From contig NZ_CP174607.1 of assembly GCF_045999315.1 (NCBI RefSeq), positions 62,001 to 126,000 on the forward strand: a stretch of 64,000 nucleotides of DNA, in the 5' to 3' direction. Below the pieces are notes generated by a model. The model was not told the origin of the DNA. It saw only the letters and a list, made by a program, of their open reading frames with translations, and searched no databases. This document shows, one piece after another, positions 24,479-32,910 of this stretch. Position 1 is the stretch's first letter; the number at the start of each line of letters is the position of its first letter. Source of the stretch: Peredibacter sp045999315. GTDB lineage: Bacteria > Bdellovibrionota > Bacteriovoracia > Bacteriovoracales > Bacteriovoracaceae. Position numbers and translations under genes: made by a program.

Positions 24479-25249
24479 CTACTCCTTGCCTTTATCATCT
24501 GCCACCAGACGATCACCTGGAGGTAGAAATGAATCTAGTTTTTCACGAATCACACGTGGGTTTTCACCGGCCACAATTCCCAGAACTCCGGCCACAATAA
24601 TGTTCATCTTTGTTGCTTCGAGTTTTGAGCGCTGTTTTAGTTTCGCGGCGATTGGGATCGTAAATACGTTCGCAATAACCGAACCGTAGAATGTCGTTAA
24701 GAGAGCAACCGCCATCGCAGGACCGATCGACGAAGGATCCGACATGTTCTGTAACATCTGTACCAGACCGATCAGAGTACCAATCATCCCGAAGGCCGGA
24801 CCATCTGCTCCCATCCCTTCCAGCATGTCTACACCTTTTGAGTGACGATCTTCCATTGCCGCAATTTCAAGCGAAAGAATTGAAGTGATCACTTCAGGTG
24901 GACGGTTATCTGCAGCAAGTGTCACTGCTTTCTTTAAGAATTTATCTTCAACAGGAACTTTCTCAAGTGCAAACACTGATTCACGACGAGCAGTTTCAGC
25001 GAGCTTCTGAATTTCTTCGATCATCGCTTTCGCATCTACCGGCGTCGAGAAAACTGACTTCATGTAGTAGGCCACAAGTGCTTTGACGTTTTCCATTGGC
25101 CACTTAATCAGAGTCGTTGCAATTACACCCCCGATAACAACCACCACCGAAGGAATATCGATGAAGATTGAAAGTGGAGATCCGTAAAGAATCGATCCGA
25201 TGATTGCTAGAGTTGCGAGGACCAGTCCCGCGACGGTTGAAATATCCAT
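24479..25249 (-). CDS. motA: Flagellar motor stator protein MotA
   Basis: 256 residues with four membrane segments. It has the family pattern PSVVVVIGGVIATTLIKWPMENV, the cytoplasmic ARRESVFALEKV region (with the Arg/Glu that contact FliG) and GPAFGMIGTLIGLVQMLQNM near helix 3, with the conserved Pro. It pairs with MotB three bases downstream. A FliA-type promoter lies 40 bases upstream, as expected for motor genes. Confidence 0.95.
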   Translation of the reverse strand: MDISTVAGLVLATLAIIGSILYGSPLSIFIDIPSVVVVIGGVIATTLIKWPMENVKALVAYYMKSVFSTPVDAKAMIEEIQKLAETARRESVFALEKVPVEDKFLKKAVTLAADNRPPEVITSILSLEIAAMEDRHSKGVDMLEGMGADGPAFGMIGTLIGLVQMLQNMSDPSSIGPAMAVALLTTFYGSVIANVFTIPIAAKLKQRSKLEATKMNIIVAGVLGIVAGENPRVIREKLDSFLPPGDRLVADDKGKE

Positions 25250-25288
25250 AGTTCACCCTTGAACAAAAAAAGAGTCTTTATGGATAAA

Positions 25289-25315
25289 GTATCGGAATCT
25301 TGGAAATGAACTTAA
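25289..25315 (-). promoter_or_regulatory. Sigma-28 (FliA)-type promoter for motAB
   Basis: Minus strand: TTAAGTTC (6/8 to TAAAGTTT), an 11-base spacer, then TCCGATAC (6/8 to GCCGATAA). Spacer length equals the enteric consensus. FliA control of motAB is well established in flagellated bacteria, so context supports the call. Confidence 0.6.
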
Positions 25316-25379
25316 ATATTTGGTTTTACTGGATGGGTGTAGTCGGAATTAGATGAAAAATTTTTGGGGCCCTAAAAAC

Positions 25380-25409
25380 AAAAAACCCCCGTCACTGCGG
25401 GGGTTTTTT
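25380..25409 (-). terminator. Strong, symmetrical Rho-independent terminator
   Basis: A CCCCCG/CGGGGG stem with a six-base loop is flanked by six A and six T, so it works on either strand. It begins one base past the stop of the 70-residue gene on the minus strand and separates that gene from motAB. Confidence 0.9.
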
Positions 25410-25622
25410 CTATTTTTGATCACTCATTAGCATGGTGGAATCAATATAAGAAAGCATCGCTGAGCGTAGGTCTTCCAGTGAAACTTCTGGGCCCATGCTC
25501 TCACCTTTAAAGATTTCTTCTTTGATCATCTCAACTGGAAAGCCGGTCATCTTGGCCAGTACTTCCAGACTCACTTTACCGTTTTTTTCTGAACCTGCCG
25601 TGGTCAGAGTATCAGCTGTCAT
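25410..25622 (-). CDS. Small protein with helix-turn-helix-like segment
   Basis: 70 residues from the ATG at 25622, which has AAGGAG six bases upstream; a longer in-frame version starting at 25640 would place that site inside the gene. The middle (VSLEVLAKMTGFPVEMIKEEIF) has the pattern of a helix-turn-helix, and the end (LEDLRSAMLSYID) is another helix. It may be a small DNA-binding or adaptor protein; no family recognised. It stands alone with its own terminator. Confidence 0.65.
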   Translation of the reverse strand: MTADTLTTAGSEKNGKVSLEVLAKMTGFPVEMIKEEIFKGESMGPEVSLEDLRSAMLSYIDSTMLMSDQK

Positions 25623-25784
25623 TCTTGACTCCTTGAACATTAAGGCTACCTAAATCCATTTAGTAGCGGTTGCTCAAAAGCGTATCTTTTGGGCAAAAAC
25701 AAAGTCAATCAAAGGGCCTAGAGATGTAAGATATTGTTAGGATATTCTTGAGAGAATTGGTTTAAATTGCGGAAATTACTGTTT

Positions 25785-26954
25785 TTATCGGGCTTTATAA
25801 CCCGGGGCCGCAATCAATGTCAGAAAGCTGGCAACCTTCTCTTCCATCTCCTGATATTCGGCCGTAGGCTTCGAAAGTAGAGTCACTCCACCACCAGCTC
25901 CATATCTCCACAAGCGATCTCCAACTGATAATTGGGCCGTGCGTATATTGATGCTCGCGATCTTTTTGTCGTTCAAACACAGAAGTGTAGAGCCACAATA
26001 AATGCCCCTAGGATAACGTTCCACTTCTTGAATAATTTCCATCACACGTTTTTTTGGTGCACCTGTTACACTTCCGCCGGGAAAAAGTGATTCAAGAGTT
26101 TTTAAGAGAGAAACTTTTTGCGAGAGTTCAACTGAGAGCACTGAATGCTGATGCAAAAGATTTGGCACCAAGAGAGGTGAACGTCTTTTAATGACACGGG
26201 CCTCTGGTTTATCAAGACGATTAAGATCATTGCGAAGCAGATCTGTAATCATATTGAGTTCACCTTCTTCTTTCATATCTTGTTTCATCTTCTTCCAATC
26301 TTCTTTCCAGTTCTTTCCACGTTTCATGGTGCCCTTAATCGGCATGGTGAACATTTTATTGTTCTGATACTGGAAAAGGCACTCGGGAGAATTACTTAAA
26401 ATCATCTCGTCACCTAAGAAAGTGAGGTGAGCATAAGCTCCGAGTCCTTTTTGAGAAAAGAAGAAATCAGAAATGTCTCTCGGATCAATCACCTCTTCCG
26501 TTTCAAAATCAAACGGATAAGTGAGATTCACCTGATAACAATTCCCATTCAGTAAATGCTCTTGAATGTGATTAAAAGCGCTCTTGTATTCAGACCAGCT
26601 AGGACGCTCAAGCGTCTTCAGCGGAAGGCTCGCAATTCTTGATTTAGGTGTCTTTTTAAATTTTTTATCTTCGTATTCAATTTCTATTGCGAGGGGCGCG
26701 TTCTCATCCACCGTGTGTCCCAGGCCCATCAGGATCAGACCCAACTCATAATAAAAATGAAACACCGTTGGTATTTTGGCCTTATCTTGAAGCTGAATGT
26801 TCTCTAGGCGCTTTAAAAAAAGCTCCAGGCGATAGGTTTCAGGGAACCCTGTTAGAAGATTAAGCCTTGTTGTGCGGAAATAAATGTAAGCGCTTTTCGG
26901 CCTCGAGAGTTCAAGAAAAGAACTTTCATTCCACTTGAATCTTGAATAGATCAT
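25785..26954 (-). CDS. pabB: Aminodeoxychorismate synthase component I
   Basis: 389 residues, a chorismate-binding enzyme. It has PIKGTMKRG (the PIKGT lysine typical of PabB; anthranilate synthase has PIAGT), MITDLLRNDLNRL, the SLFPGGSVTGAPKKRVMEIIQEVE block and GIYCGS...INIRTA...GAGGGVTLLSKP near the end. It makes 4-amino-4-deoxychorismate for folate. The N-terminal domain is short compared with E. coli PabB. It starts directly after the dnaB stop, at the tail of the ribosomal protein operon. No pabA or pabC is visible. Confidence 0.88.
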   Translation of the reverse strand: MIYSRFKWNESSFLELSRPKSAYIYFRTTRLNLLTGFPETYRLELFLKRLENIQLQDKAKIPTVFHFYYELGLILMGLGHTVDENAPLAIEIEYEDKKFKKTPKSRIASLPLKTLERPSWSEYKSAFNHIQEHLLNGNCYQVNLTYPFDFETEEVIDPRDISDFFFSQKGLGAYAHLTFLGDEMILSNSPECLFQYQNNKMFTMPIKGTMKRGKNWKEDWKKMKQDMKEEGELNMITDLLRNDLNRLDKPEARVIKRRSPLLVPNLLHQHSVLSVELSQKVSLLKTLESLFPGGSVTGAPKKRVMEIIQEVERYPRGIYCGSTLLCLNDKKIASINIRTAQLSVGDRLWRYGAGGGVTLLSKPTAEYQEMEEKVASFLTLIAAPGYKAR

Positions 26955-28292
26955 TTACTGCTCAGTTTTTTGAGGAGCAAGATCAGCAAACTTTGTCTGC
27001 GAACCGATCCATGCTAGTTCAACTGTTCCCGGTTCACCGTTACGGTTTTTAGCGATGATGATTTCCGCAATCCCCTTCTTTGGAGTTTGAGGATCATAAT
27101 AGTCCTCACGGTGAATCAAACACACAATGTTCGCATCCTGCTCGAGAGATCCAGACTCACGTAGATCTTGGAGCTGTGGACGACGGTCAGTACGAGAAGC
27201 AGCAGTACGGTTAAGCTGCGAAAGTGCTACGACAGGAATTTCCAGTTCATTGGCGAGCATTTTAAATCCACGGGAAAGTTCAGCAATTTCCTGTTCACGG
27301 TTTTGCTTTTTCACGTGCATTGGCATGATCTGTAAGTAGTCCACGATGATCATCGCAAGTCCCTGCTCGGCCTTTAATTTACGGCAGTAAGAGCGAATGT
27401 CCATTAAGTTCGTGGCACCAGAGTCATTGATATAAAGCTTTAAGTTTGAAAGCTTTTGAACGGCATTTGAGATTTGTCTCAAATCCATTTCATTAAATTC
27501 TTTTGTTTTGAGTTTTCTTGAATCTACACCAGCTTCAGATGAAAGAAGACGCATTGAAAGCTCGGCGTACATCATCTCGTAAGAGAACACTGCCACGGCC
27601 ATATTCGTTTGTTTGGCCGCAGCCACCGCCCAGTTAAGTGCGAAAGCGGTTTTTCCCATCCCCGGACGAGCGGCGATAAGAACAAGTTGTCCGGGCTGAA
27701 GGCCCAGAAGAGATCTATCAATGGAACCAAAGCCCGTTGATACACCCATTATCTCGCCTTTAGCACGGGCCGGCTTTTCGAGTTCTTTTAAGTTCTCGTA
27801 AAGCGCCTGTTTTAAAGGAACCATTTTATTGTTTTTCGTTTGAGCAGTTAGTTTGAAGAACCCCGCCTCCACTTCCTGCATGAAGTCCGCAACGTTACCA
27901 GTGAAGTTCGTTCCAGTTTGCATCACTCGCGTTGCGGTTCTCACCACTTCACGAAGCATGCTCTTTTCTTTGATCATCTGGGCATAGTACTCAACGTTTG
28001 CCGCAGAACCGATCTCGTCACAGATGGCAACAAGAGCACCTTGTCCGCCCACTTTCTCAAGCTTTCCATGATCGTTTAATTTAGAAGACACAGTCACGAT
28101 GTCAAAAGGCATCGATTCCATGTGAAGGTCTTTAATGACCGAAAAAATAATCCCGTATTGAGGATGGTAGAAATCATCCGGCATGAGGTTTACGTCCGAA
28201 ATCTCATCGAAGCTTGAGTTGTCGATTAATAGACATCCAAGAAGAGCTTTTTCAGCAGCTAAATCGTGAGGAAGTTCGTTCGGTCCGGCCAT
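26955..28292 (-). CDS. dnaB: Replicative DNA helicase
   Basis: 445 residues, normal DnaB length. The N-terminal domain opens with LPHDLAAEKALLGCLLIDNSS. The RecA-like domain has Walker A IAARPGMGKTAFALN, Walker B MIIVDYLQIM, then SRGFKMLANELEIPVVALSQLNR and the arginine finger region near the end. It is the ring helicase that unwinds the replication fork. Its position after rpsF/rplI is widespread in bacteria. Confidence 0.97.
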   Translation of the reverse strand: MAGPNELPHDLAAEKALLGCLLIDNSSFDEISDVNLMPDDFYHPQYGIIFSVIKDLHMESMPFDIVTVSSKLNDHGKLEKVGGQGALVAICDEIGSAANVEYYAQMIKEKSMLREVVRTATRVMQTGTNFTGNVADFMQEVEAGFFKLTAQTKNNKMVPLKQALYENLKELEKPARAKGEIMGVSTGFGSIDRSLLGLQPGQLVLIAARPGMGKTAFALNWAVAAAKQTNMAVAVFSYEMMYAELSMRLLSSEAGVDSRKLKTKEFNEMDLRQISNAVQKLSNLKLYINDSGATNLMDIRSYCRKLKAEQGLAMIIVDYLQIMPMHVKKQNREQEIAELSRGFKMLANELEIPVVALSQLNRTAASRTDRRPQLQDLRESGSLEQDANIVCLIHREDYYDPQTPKKGIAEIIIAKNRNGEPGTVELAWIGSQTKFADLAPQKTEQ

Positions 28293-28346
28293 GATACCCC
28301 TAAAAAAAGAAAAGGGAGGACTTTCGTCCTCCCCAATTGAGTCAGA

Positions 28347-28919
28347 TTACTCTGCGTTTGCAGCAGCTTCTGCTTCAGCAGCAGCGGCAGCTTTAGCAGC
28401 TTCAGCTTTAGCTTTCTTCTCAGCGTTACGCTTTTGAGCTTCAGCTTGTTCTTTCTTAAGTTGCTCGGCCATAGCAGCATCGATAGCAACTTTAAGTTTG
28501 AAGTTAGCAACTACGTCGTTGAAAAGCTTGGCTTTAACATCGTAAGTTCCAAGTGACTTGATTGAACCGTCGAAAGAAAGAAGACGACGCTCAACAGAGA
28601 TGCCTTGTTTTTCAAGTTCTTTTACGATTTCTTGAGAAGTAACAGCACCAAAAAGACGACCGTTTGATCCAACTTTTTTGATAAGTTCAACAGTAAGACC
28701 ATCAAGTTTTTTCTTAACGGCTTCAGCAGCACCTTTTTCAGCTGCGATTTTCTTAGCAAGAGCTTTTTGCTTGTCTTTAAGAATGTTTGAGTTCTTATCG
28801 TCAGCAAGTAGAGCTAGCTTTTGTGGGAATAGGAAGTTACGAGCGAAACCGGCAGATACGTTTACGATCTCACCGATTGTTCCTAGGGCCTTCACCTTTT
28901 CTGTAAGGATGACTTTCAT
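28347..28919 (-). CDS. rplI: 50S ribosomal protein bL9 with long Ala/Lys/Glu tail
   Basis: 190 residues; typical bL9 is about 150. The N-terminal RNA-binding domain (MKVILTEKVKALGTIGEIVNVSAGFARNFLFPQKLAL) is textbook, followed by the long central helix and the C-terminal domain with GRLFGAVTSQEIVKELEKQGISVERR. An extra tail of about 40 residues at the end is almost only Ala, Lys and Glu, and would form a highly charged helix. The role of the tail is unknown. Usual position between rpsF/rpsR and dnaB. Confidence 0.96.
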   Translation of the reverse strand: MKVILTEKVKALGTIGEIVNVSAGFARNFLFPQKLALLADDKNSNILKDKQKALAKKIAAEKGAAEAVKKKLDGLTVELIKKVGSNGRLFGAVTSQEIVKELEKQGISVERRLLSFDGSIKSLGTYDVKAKLFNDVVANFKLKVAIDAAMAEQLKKEQAEAQKRNAEKKAKAEAAKAAAAAEAEAAANAE

Positions 28920-28935
28920 ATTGTTCTCCTAAAAA

Positions 28936-29925
28936 TTAATCTTCAGTTTTACGTTTTACAAAATACTTTCTGAAATCAAACCAATTATCAAATAAACCGG
29001 CGACTGCAATGAGATAGTTTGCCATGAGGATGATAATCATCACGATCAACGTACGGAAGAAACCCATAATCCCTAAGAAGTTCAGTAGATCACTTAGAAC
29101 ACCAAAGCCCTGGAAGAAATAAAAAATCCCAAGACACTTAATGATCGTCATTCCTACTGTTTCAAGAGAGCTAAAAGATCCAATTCCGAGATCATTGCCC
29201 CAAACCGCAAGTACCAGACCAACGGCCAGAAGAATCACGAACCCGAAAGGAACTTTAAAGTTTAATAACTTTCTTTCGTCATGCGGATAATCGTTTCCAG
29301 AAAGTAAAAGCCTGCGGCTTTTAAGAACCAGGAACATATTGAACCAAAGCATAATGAAAACACCCATAAAGAAGTAGCTTGGAAAAGAGTCCACCATTTC
29401 TTTTGCTAGTAGATCTGGACGATCTAGAAGCTGAAGAACCTGAACGGCCTCTTTATCAGTACTTTGCTCAATGGCCTTTTTCTGCTCGGCAATTTTATCC
29501 GAACTTTTCTCAATCTGCTGAATGATGAACTCACTCGGTGTCAGATTCTGAGACTTCATGAAAAAACCAAAACTACCGGCAACTAACAGAATAAAACTTA
29601 GTCCGAAAGTTACCATGCCCTTAATCGGCGAGACGCCTCTTAAAACAATTTCAGCAATTCCAAGTCCAAAAATAAACACACCAACGTAGAACCCAAACAA
29701 CGTCAAATCTCTGTAAACCATCAGGGCGAACAGGAAACTAATAATTAGTCCGGCCACACCTACTAAGTACCCCTTCACTCTTCCGTAAAGAATTGTGGCA
29801 AGGGCCAATGGAAACGGAGCGAACACCGCCATAATGAAACTGACACACAAAATCACTGACGACGCACCTAATAGGAGCAATCTTCCAGTGGATAGTTGTG
29901 GCGTTTGCAACACTTGGGCGTTCAT
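28936..29925 (-). CDS. YybS/DUF2232-like integral membrane protein
   Basis: 329 residues with about eight membrane segments and a charged loop (QQIEKSSDKIAEQKKAIEQS) between the fourth and fifth. The layout and the position between rpsF and rplI match DUF2232 (YybS of Firmicutes), which may be an S-component-like or folding-helper membrane protein; function is unknown. It begins 19 bases after the fused S6-S18 gene ends and is part of that operon. Confidence 0.7.
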   Translation of the reverse strand: MNAQVLQTPQLSTGRLLLLGASSVILCVSFIMAVFAPFPLALATILYGRVKGYLVGVAGLIISFLFALMVYRDLTLFGFYVGVFIFGLGIAEIVLRGVSPIKGMVTFGLSFILLVAGSFGFFMKSQNLTPSEFIIQQIEKSSDKIAEQKKAIEQSTDKEAVQVLQLLDRPDLLAKEMVDSFPSYFFMGVFIMLWFNMFLVLKSRRLLLSGNDYPHDERKLLNFKVPFGFVILLAVGLVLAVWGNDLGIGSFSSLETVGMTIIKCLGIFYFFQGFGVLSDLLNFLGIMGFFRTLIVMIIILMANYLIAVAGLFDNWFDFRKYFVKRKTED

Positions 29926-29944
29926 ACCAGTTTAAAATCCCAAA

Positions 29945-30559
29945 TTAACGAGCAGTTTCGTTAGATTGGTAGCTGATAAGAAGCATGTTACGACCGCGCT
30001 TAATAGCTTCGTTTGCACGACGCTGGAAAGTCGGTGTAAGGCCTGTGATACGAGCTGGAGAAATTTTTCCGAACTCGTTAACTAGCCATGAATAAGACTT
30101 AGGGTTTTTCCAGTCTGGAGAAGTCTTAGTAGCAGAGAAGTAACAAGACTTACGCTTAGAGTGCATTTTCTTGTCTTTATCTTCGCCACCGCCGAACTCA
30201 TCACCTTCAACAGCAGCTGCTTGAGTGTGGTTAGGGTTTTTGTAGTTCTTAACGATGTCTGCTTGGTGCTTGTCTTCGCCTAGCTTGATGATTAGGTGAC
30301 GAACAAGGTTCTCGTTAATACGGAACTTACGCTCGATTTCAGCGTTAAGGTTACCAGCACCTTTGTACATGAAATAGTGGTAAGAGCCTTTTTTAAGACC
30401 TGATTCAGTTGGTTGAGCGAATGATTTCACTCCCCATGAATCGTTAACTAGAACTTCTGCACCGAACTCTTTGAAAGTTTCAGCAAGAGAGTTCTTGATG
30501 GAAGCTACAACTTCCTCAGATGCGTCAGGGCGAACGACGAAAGCCGTTTCGTAGATCAT
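29945..30559 (-). CDS. rpsF-rpsR: Ribosomal proteins bS6 and bS18 fused in one reading frame
   Basis: 204 residues. Residues 1-105 are bS6 (MIYETAFVVRPDASEEVVASI; SWGVKSFAQP; KGSYHYFMYK; FRINENLVRHLIIKL). A linker (about 106-131) is Gly/Asp/Glu-rich (AAAVEGDEFGGGEDKDKK). Residues about 133-198 are bS18 (SKRKSCYFSATKTSPDWKNP, LVNEFGKISPARITG, FQRRANEAIKRGRNMLLISY). There is no stop or frame change between them. S6 and S18 bind each other on the 30S platform, so a tethered pair makes structural sense. An internal ATG (Met132, base 30166) precedes the S18 part but lacks a good ribosome site. A clear GGAGG precedes the true start. Confidence 0.92.
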   Translation of the reverse strand: MIYETAFVVRPDASEEVVASIKNSLAETFKEFGAEVLVNDSWGVKSFAQPTESGLKKGSYHYFMYKGAGNLNAEIERKFRINENLVRHLIIKLGEDKHQADIVKNYKNPNHTQAAAVEGDEFGGGEDKDKKMHSKRKSCYFSATKTSPDWKNPKSYSWLVNEFGKISPARITGLTPTFQRRANEAIKRGRNMLLISYQSNETAR

Positions 30560-30585
30560 ATTTCCTCCTGGATTATAATTAAGCC

Positions 30586-30603
30586 CGTAAGACCATTCCT
30601 ACG
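30586..30603 (-). promoter_or_regulatory. Leader hairpin of the S6-S18 operon
   Basis: On the minus strand CGTAGGA and TCTTACG pair over seven bases (one G-U) around a four-base loop, 27 bases before the start codon. rpsF leaders in many bacteria bind the S6:S18 complex for feedback control. The conserved CCG-bulge motif of that known element is not obvious here, so the role is a guess from position. Confidence 0.35.
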
Positions 30604-30728
30604 AGCGAGATGAAATACTTAATAATGAATGTCCGAGGGAAAATAACACAAATACCCAGAAATTGGCCATTTCTTTCTGAGTTGAACTTGTTTTCCTGTC
30701 TCTCTGGGGGATTCCAAATTTCGGCAAC

Positions 30729-30760
30729 TTAAAGCACTGTGTTATTCCAGTGTGCTTTAA
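30729..30760. repeat. Perfect 9-bp inverted repeat in the 328-base gap before 30888
   Basis: TTAAAGCAC and GTGCTTTAA are separated by 14 bases. An alternative pairing inside it is CACTG/CAGTG. No T-run follows on either strand, so it is not a simple terminator. The gap (30560-30887) lies between the divergent S6-S18 operon and the 62-residue repeat protein. Apart from this repeat and the leader hairpin I see no gene or clear promoter there. Confidence 0.5.
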
Positions 30761-30887
30761 ATCTCAGTCTAGGAGCGTCTTGGCCCCACTCTGGCTCTTA
30801 ATTGTCATAAATTCTTGCACTCACTTGTGGGACATTTCGATTCATTGATAGAAAAAAATAGATCGCTTCAAAAATCTGGGAGGATAA

Positions 30888-31679
30888 ATGAAGAAATTTC
30901 TACTCACGCTGGTAGTGGCGTTATCTGCGTCTGCATCTTTCGCTCAATCAGGAATGTCGGCCGCTCAGGTTTGTCAGAGAATCGCTGAAGTCAGTGGTTC
31001 CAACGGTGCAGTTTGTGCTCAACTTATCGCTCGCAACCGTTTTGATCAAGGTGCCTTAGATCTTGCCCATCAAGTTCTTCCTCAGGGAAGTTCATACGCT
31101 GTTGGCGTGTTAAACGCCACTGCCAATCGCCGTTTTGAAATTGAAGCGGCAGAGGCCTGCTCTACCATCGCCGCCATCAGTGGATCAAATACAGTTGCTT
31201 GTGCAACTGCTGTTGTTGATAAAAGAATCTCTCCTGATCTTGTTAGCATCGTAAGACCTCTGGCCGCTCAAGGCAGTAGTTATGTTGTGGGTGCCGTTCA
31301 AGCTGGTGCAGATGCTTACCTCTATTCACCTCTGGCCGATGTATGTGTTGCTATGGCGAGTGTTAGCGGATCAAACACTGTTGCCTGTGTTTCTACCATT
31401 GCTAACAAAGTTACAATGAATCAATCAGAACAGGTTTGTCGTACGGCCCTTAATAACGGGAGCTCATACGCGCTTCAGTGTCTTCGTGGCATTGTTTTGG
31501 ATTACACTCCCATTCCTGAGCCGACTCGTGTCATGGTTGAGCTTTACCAGCTTCAAGATCTAAGACGTTCACTTTCAAAGGCCCGCTCAATGCTTGATCG
31601 TGGGATGATTGAAAACGCTCGTCGTACAATTGATGATGCTCTTATGCAGCTTGATTACATGACTGTCCCTACTCATTAA
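30888..31679 (+). CDS. Exported protein with three 62-residue repeats
   Basis: 263 residues with a Sec signal peptide (LLTLVVALSASASFAQ, cleavage near 19-20) and GGGAGG upstream of the ATG. Three tandem units have an exact 62-residue period: Cys29/91/153, then SGSN at 36/98/160, a second Cys 14 residues after the first (43/105/167) and GSSY at 67/129/191. Two extra Cys occur in unit three (184, 198). The C-terminus is a charged helical pair (LRRSLSKARSMLDRGMIENARRTIDD). No family recognised. The Cys pairs suggest disulphide-bonded helical modules in the periplasm or outside the cell. Confidence 0.85.
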   Translation: MKKFLLTLVVALSASASFAQSGMSAAQVCQRIAEVSGSNGAVCAQLIARNRFDQGALDLAHQVLPQGSSYAVGVLNATANRRFEIEAAEACSTIAAISGSNTVACATAVVDKRISPDLVSIVRPLAAQGSSYVVGAVQAGADAYLYSPLADVCVAMASVSGSNTVACVSTIANKVTMNQSEQVCRTALNNGSSYALQCLRGIVLDYTPIPEPTRVMVELYQLQDLRRSLSKARSMLDRGMIENARRTIDDALMQLDYMTVPTH

Positions 31680-31688
31680 TCACTATTC

Positions 31689-31712
31689 AGGGGCCCCTTG
31701 AGGGCCCTTTTT
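31689..31712 (+). terminator. Rho-independent terminator after the repeat protein
   Basis: AGGG(G)CCC pairs with GGGCCCT around a short loop, followed by TTTTTATT. It lies ten bases past the stop codon. Confidence 0.75.
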
Positions 31713-31713
31713 A

Positions 31714-31732
31714 TTGTCTAAATTTTAGACAA
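31714..31732. repeat. 19-bp palindrome, copy A
   Basis: TTGTCTAAATTTTAGACAA is a perfect 9-1-9 inverted repeat. It matches 16 of 19 bases with another at 43402-43420. It lies between the terminator of the repeat-protein gene and the lipoprotein gene at 31878. Likely a regulator-binding site. Confidence 0.5.
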
Positions 31733-31877
31733 CCATCAAAATCTCTCCTCTGCCCCCTCCACGCTGACTGCCCCCTCTTAGATGTTTAAAGTTTTTACAG
31801 CTTGATCAATTTTACAAGTGGACGACTTCTTAACCCGTTCCTCACATAAAATAGGCCCATCTATTAAGGAGTTTTTC

Positions 31878-32906
31878 ATGAAAACATCATCAGTGGTTCT
31901 GGCCTGTCTTTTAATGGCTGCCTCTTGCTCTAAAGTGAAGGAGCTGGATAAGAGAACTGAGAGCATGGAAAGCAGCACAACGAAGATGTCTGAAACGACT
32001 AGTGAGATGGAAGATAAACTTGAAACGACGCTGGTTCTTCTTCGATCTGGGGATTCAGCAGGTCGCCGTCTCCAAGTATTCGATCATATGACCAATGAAA
32101 ACACTGACTTTAAAAATAAAATAGCCGATGCATGTATCTATTTTAAGGCCTTTGAATATCAGCTTTTGACGGATGAAGAGTTAAGATATGACCAACATAT
32201 CAAGTCTCTTCTTCTCGATGATGCTGTCAATGAATTCACTAAAAGGCTGGGTGGAATTCAAGACCAGATTAAAGTTAATAAACTAAATCCAACGGACGAA
32301 GATTTAGATAATGAGGAGCAAGTTTACTATGCTTTTGCTTTGGCCCTTCATATGAATCACCATTACCAAGAGATTATGGTCTCGCGCAATTCGGACCTTC
32401 ATTTAACTTCGATGAATGATCTGATTAAGGGCGCCCTTTTAAAGGGCTCGCAGAAAAAGTCATTAGAGTCCCATGAGGACATTCTCCTAAATGGGGAAAA
32501 TAGAGAAATCATCATTGATCTCCTTAAAGCACGAGTGGACATTCTGTCTGCCTTAGCGCTTAAGAATCTAACGAATAAAAAGGCAATGACACTTAAGCAA
32601 AAGGCCAAAGGACTTCTCTTTCTGGTTTCTTCCGGCCACTTGGGGAACATTGATCTTCCTGAAACATACGACAAGGCCACAGATTCAACAAAAGAATGGA
32701 CAGAAAAATACCTGGACTCGGCACTTAAAACGAAAAAATTTCTTCACGAGATTGGTGTGGATAAAAAATTAGAAAAAACGCTTCGTGCTGGATTAAAAGA
32801 AATCGACCTTAATGAGAAGAACTCTGAGCAGAAGAAAGACGAAACCGTTAGTGAAAAGCAGAGAAAAGTGACCATTAAAAATTTGATCAACGAACTTGTG
32901 GAATAA
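31878..32906 (+). CDS. Coiled-coil lipoprotein of unknown function
   Basis: 342 residues from the ATG at 31878, with AAGGAG seven bases upstream; longer in-frame ORF starts lack a site. The lipoprotein signal is VVLACLLMAASC (Cys17). It is followed by a coiled-coil segment (VKELDKRTESMESSTTKMSETTSEMEDKLETTL) and a mostly helical body. The end is very rich in Lys and Glu. It forms an operon with the next exported protein, four bases on. No family recognised. Confidence 0.75.
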   Translation: MKTSSVVLACLLMAASCSKVKELDKRTESMESSTTKMSETTSEMEDKLETTLVLLRSGDSAGRRLQVFDHMTNENTDFKNKIADACIYFKAFEYQLLTDEELRYDQHIKSLLLDDAVNEFTKRLGGIQDQIKVNKLNPTDEDLDNEEQVYYAFALALHMNHHYQEIMVSRNSDLHLTSMNDLIKGALLKGSQKKSLESHEDILLNGENREIIIDLLKARVDILSALALKNLTNKKAMTLKQKAKGLLFLVSSGHLGNIDLPETYDKATDSTKEWTEKYLDSALKTKKFLHEIGVDKKLEKTLRAGLKEIDLNEKNSEQKKDETVSEKQRKVTIKNLINELVE

Positions 32907-32910
32907 AGAC

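Noticed and set aside
24105..24689. 194-residue open frame on the plus strand across motB/motA
   Set aside because: It lies opposite two clear motor genes, has no ribosome site and a composition typical of an antisense frame.
28259..28510. Leu/Lys-rich frame in the rplI region
   Set aside because: It is a shifted reading of the repetitive Ala/Lys/Glu tail of bL9.
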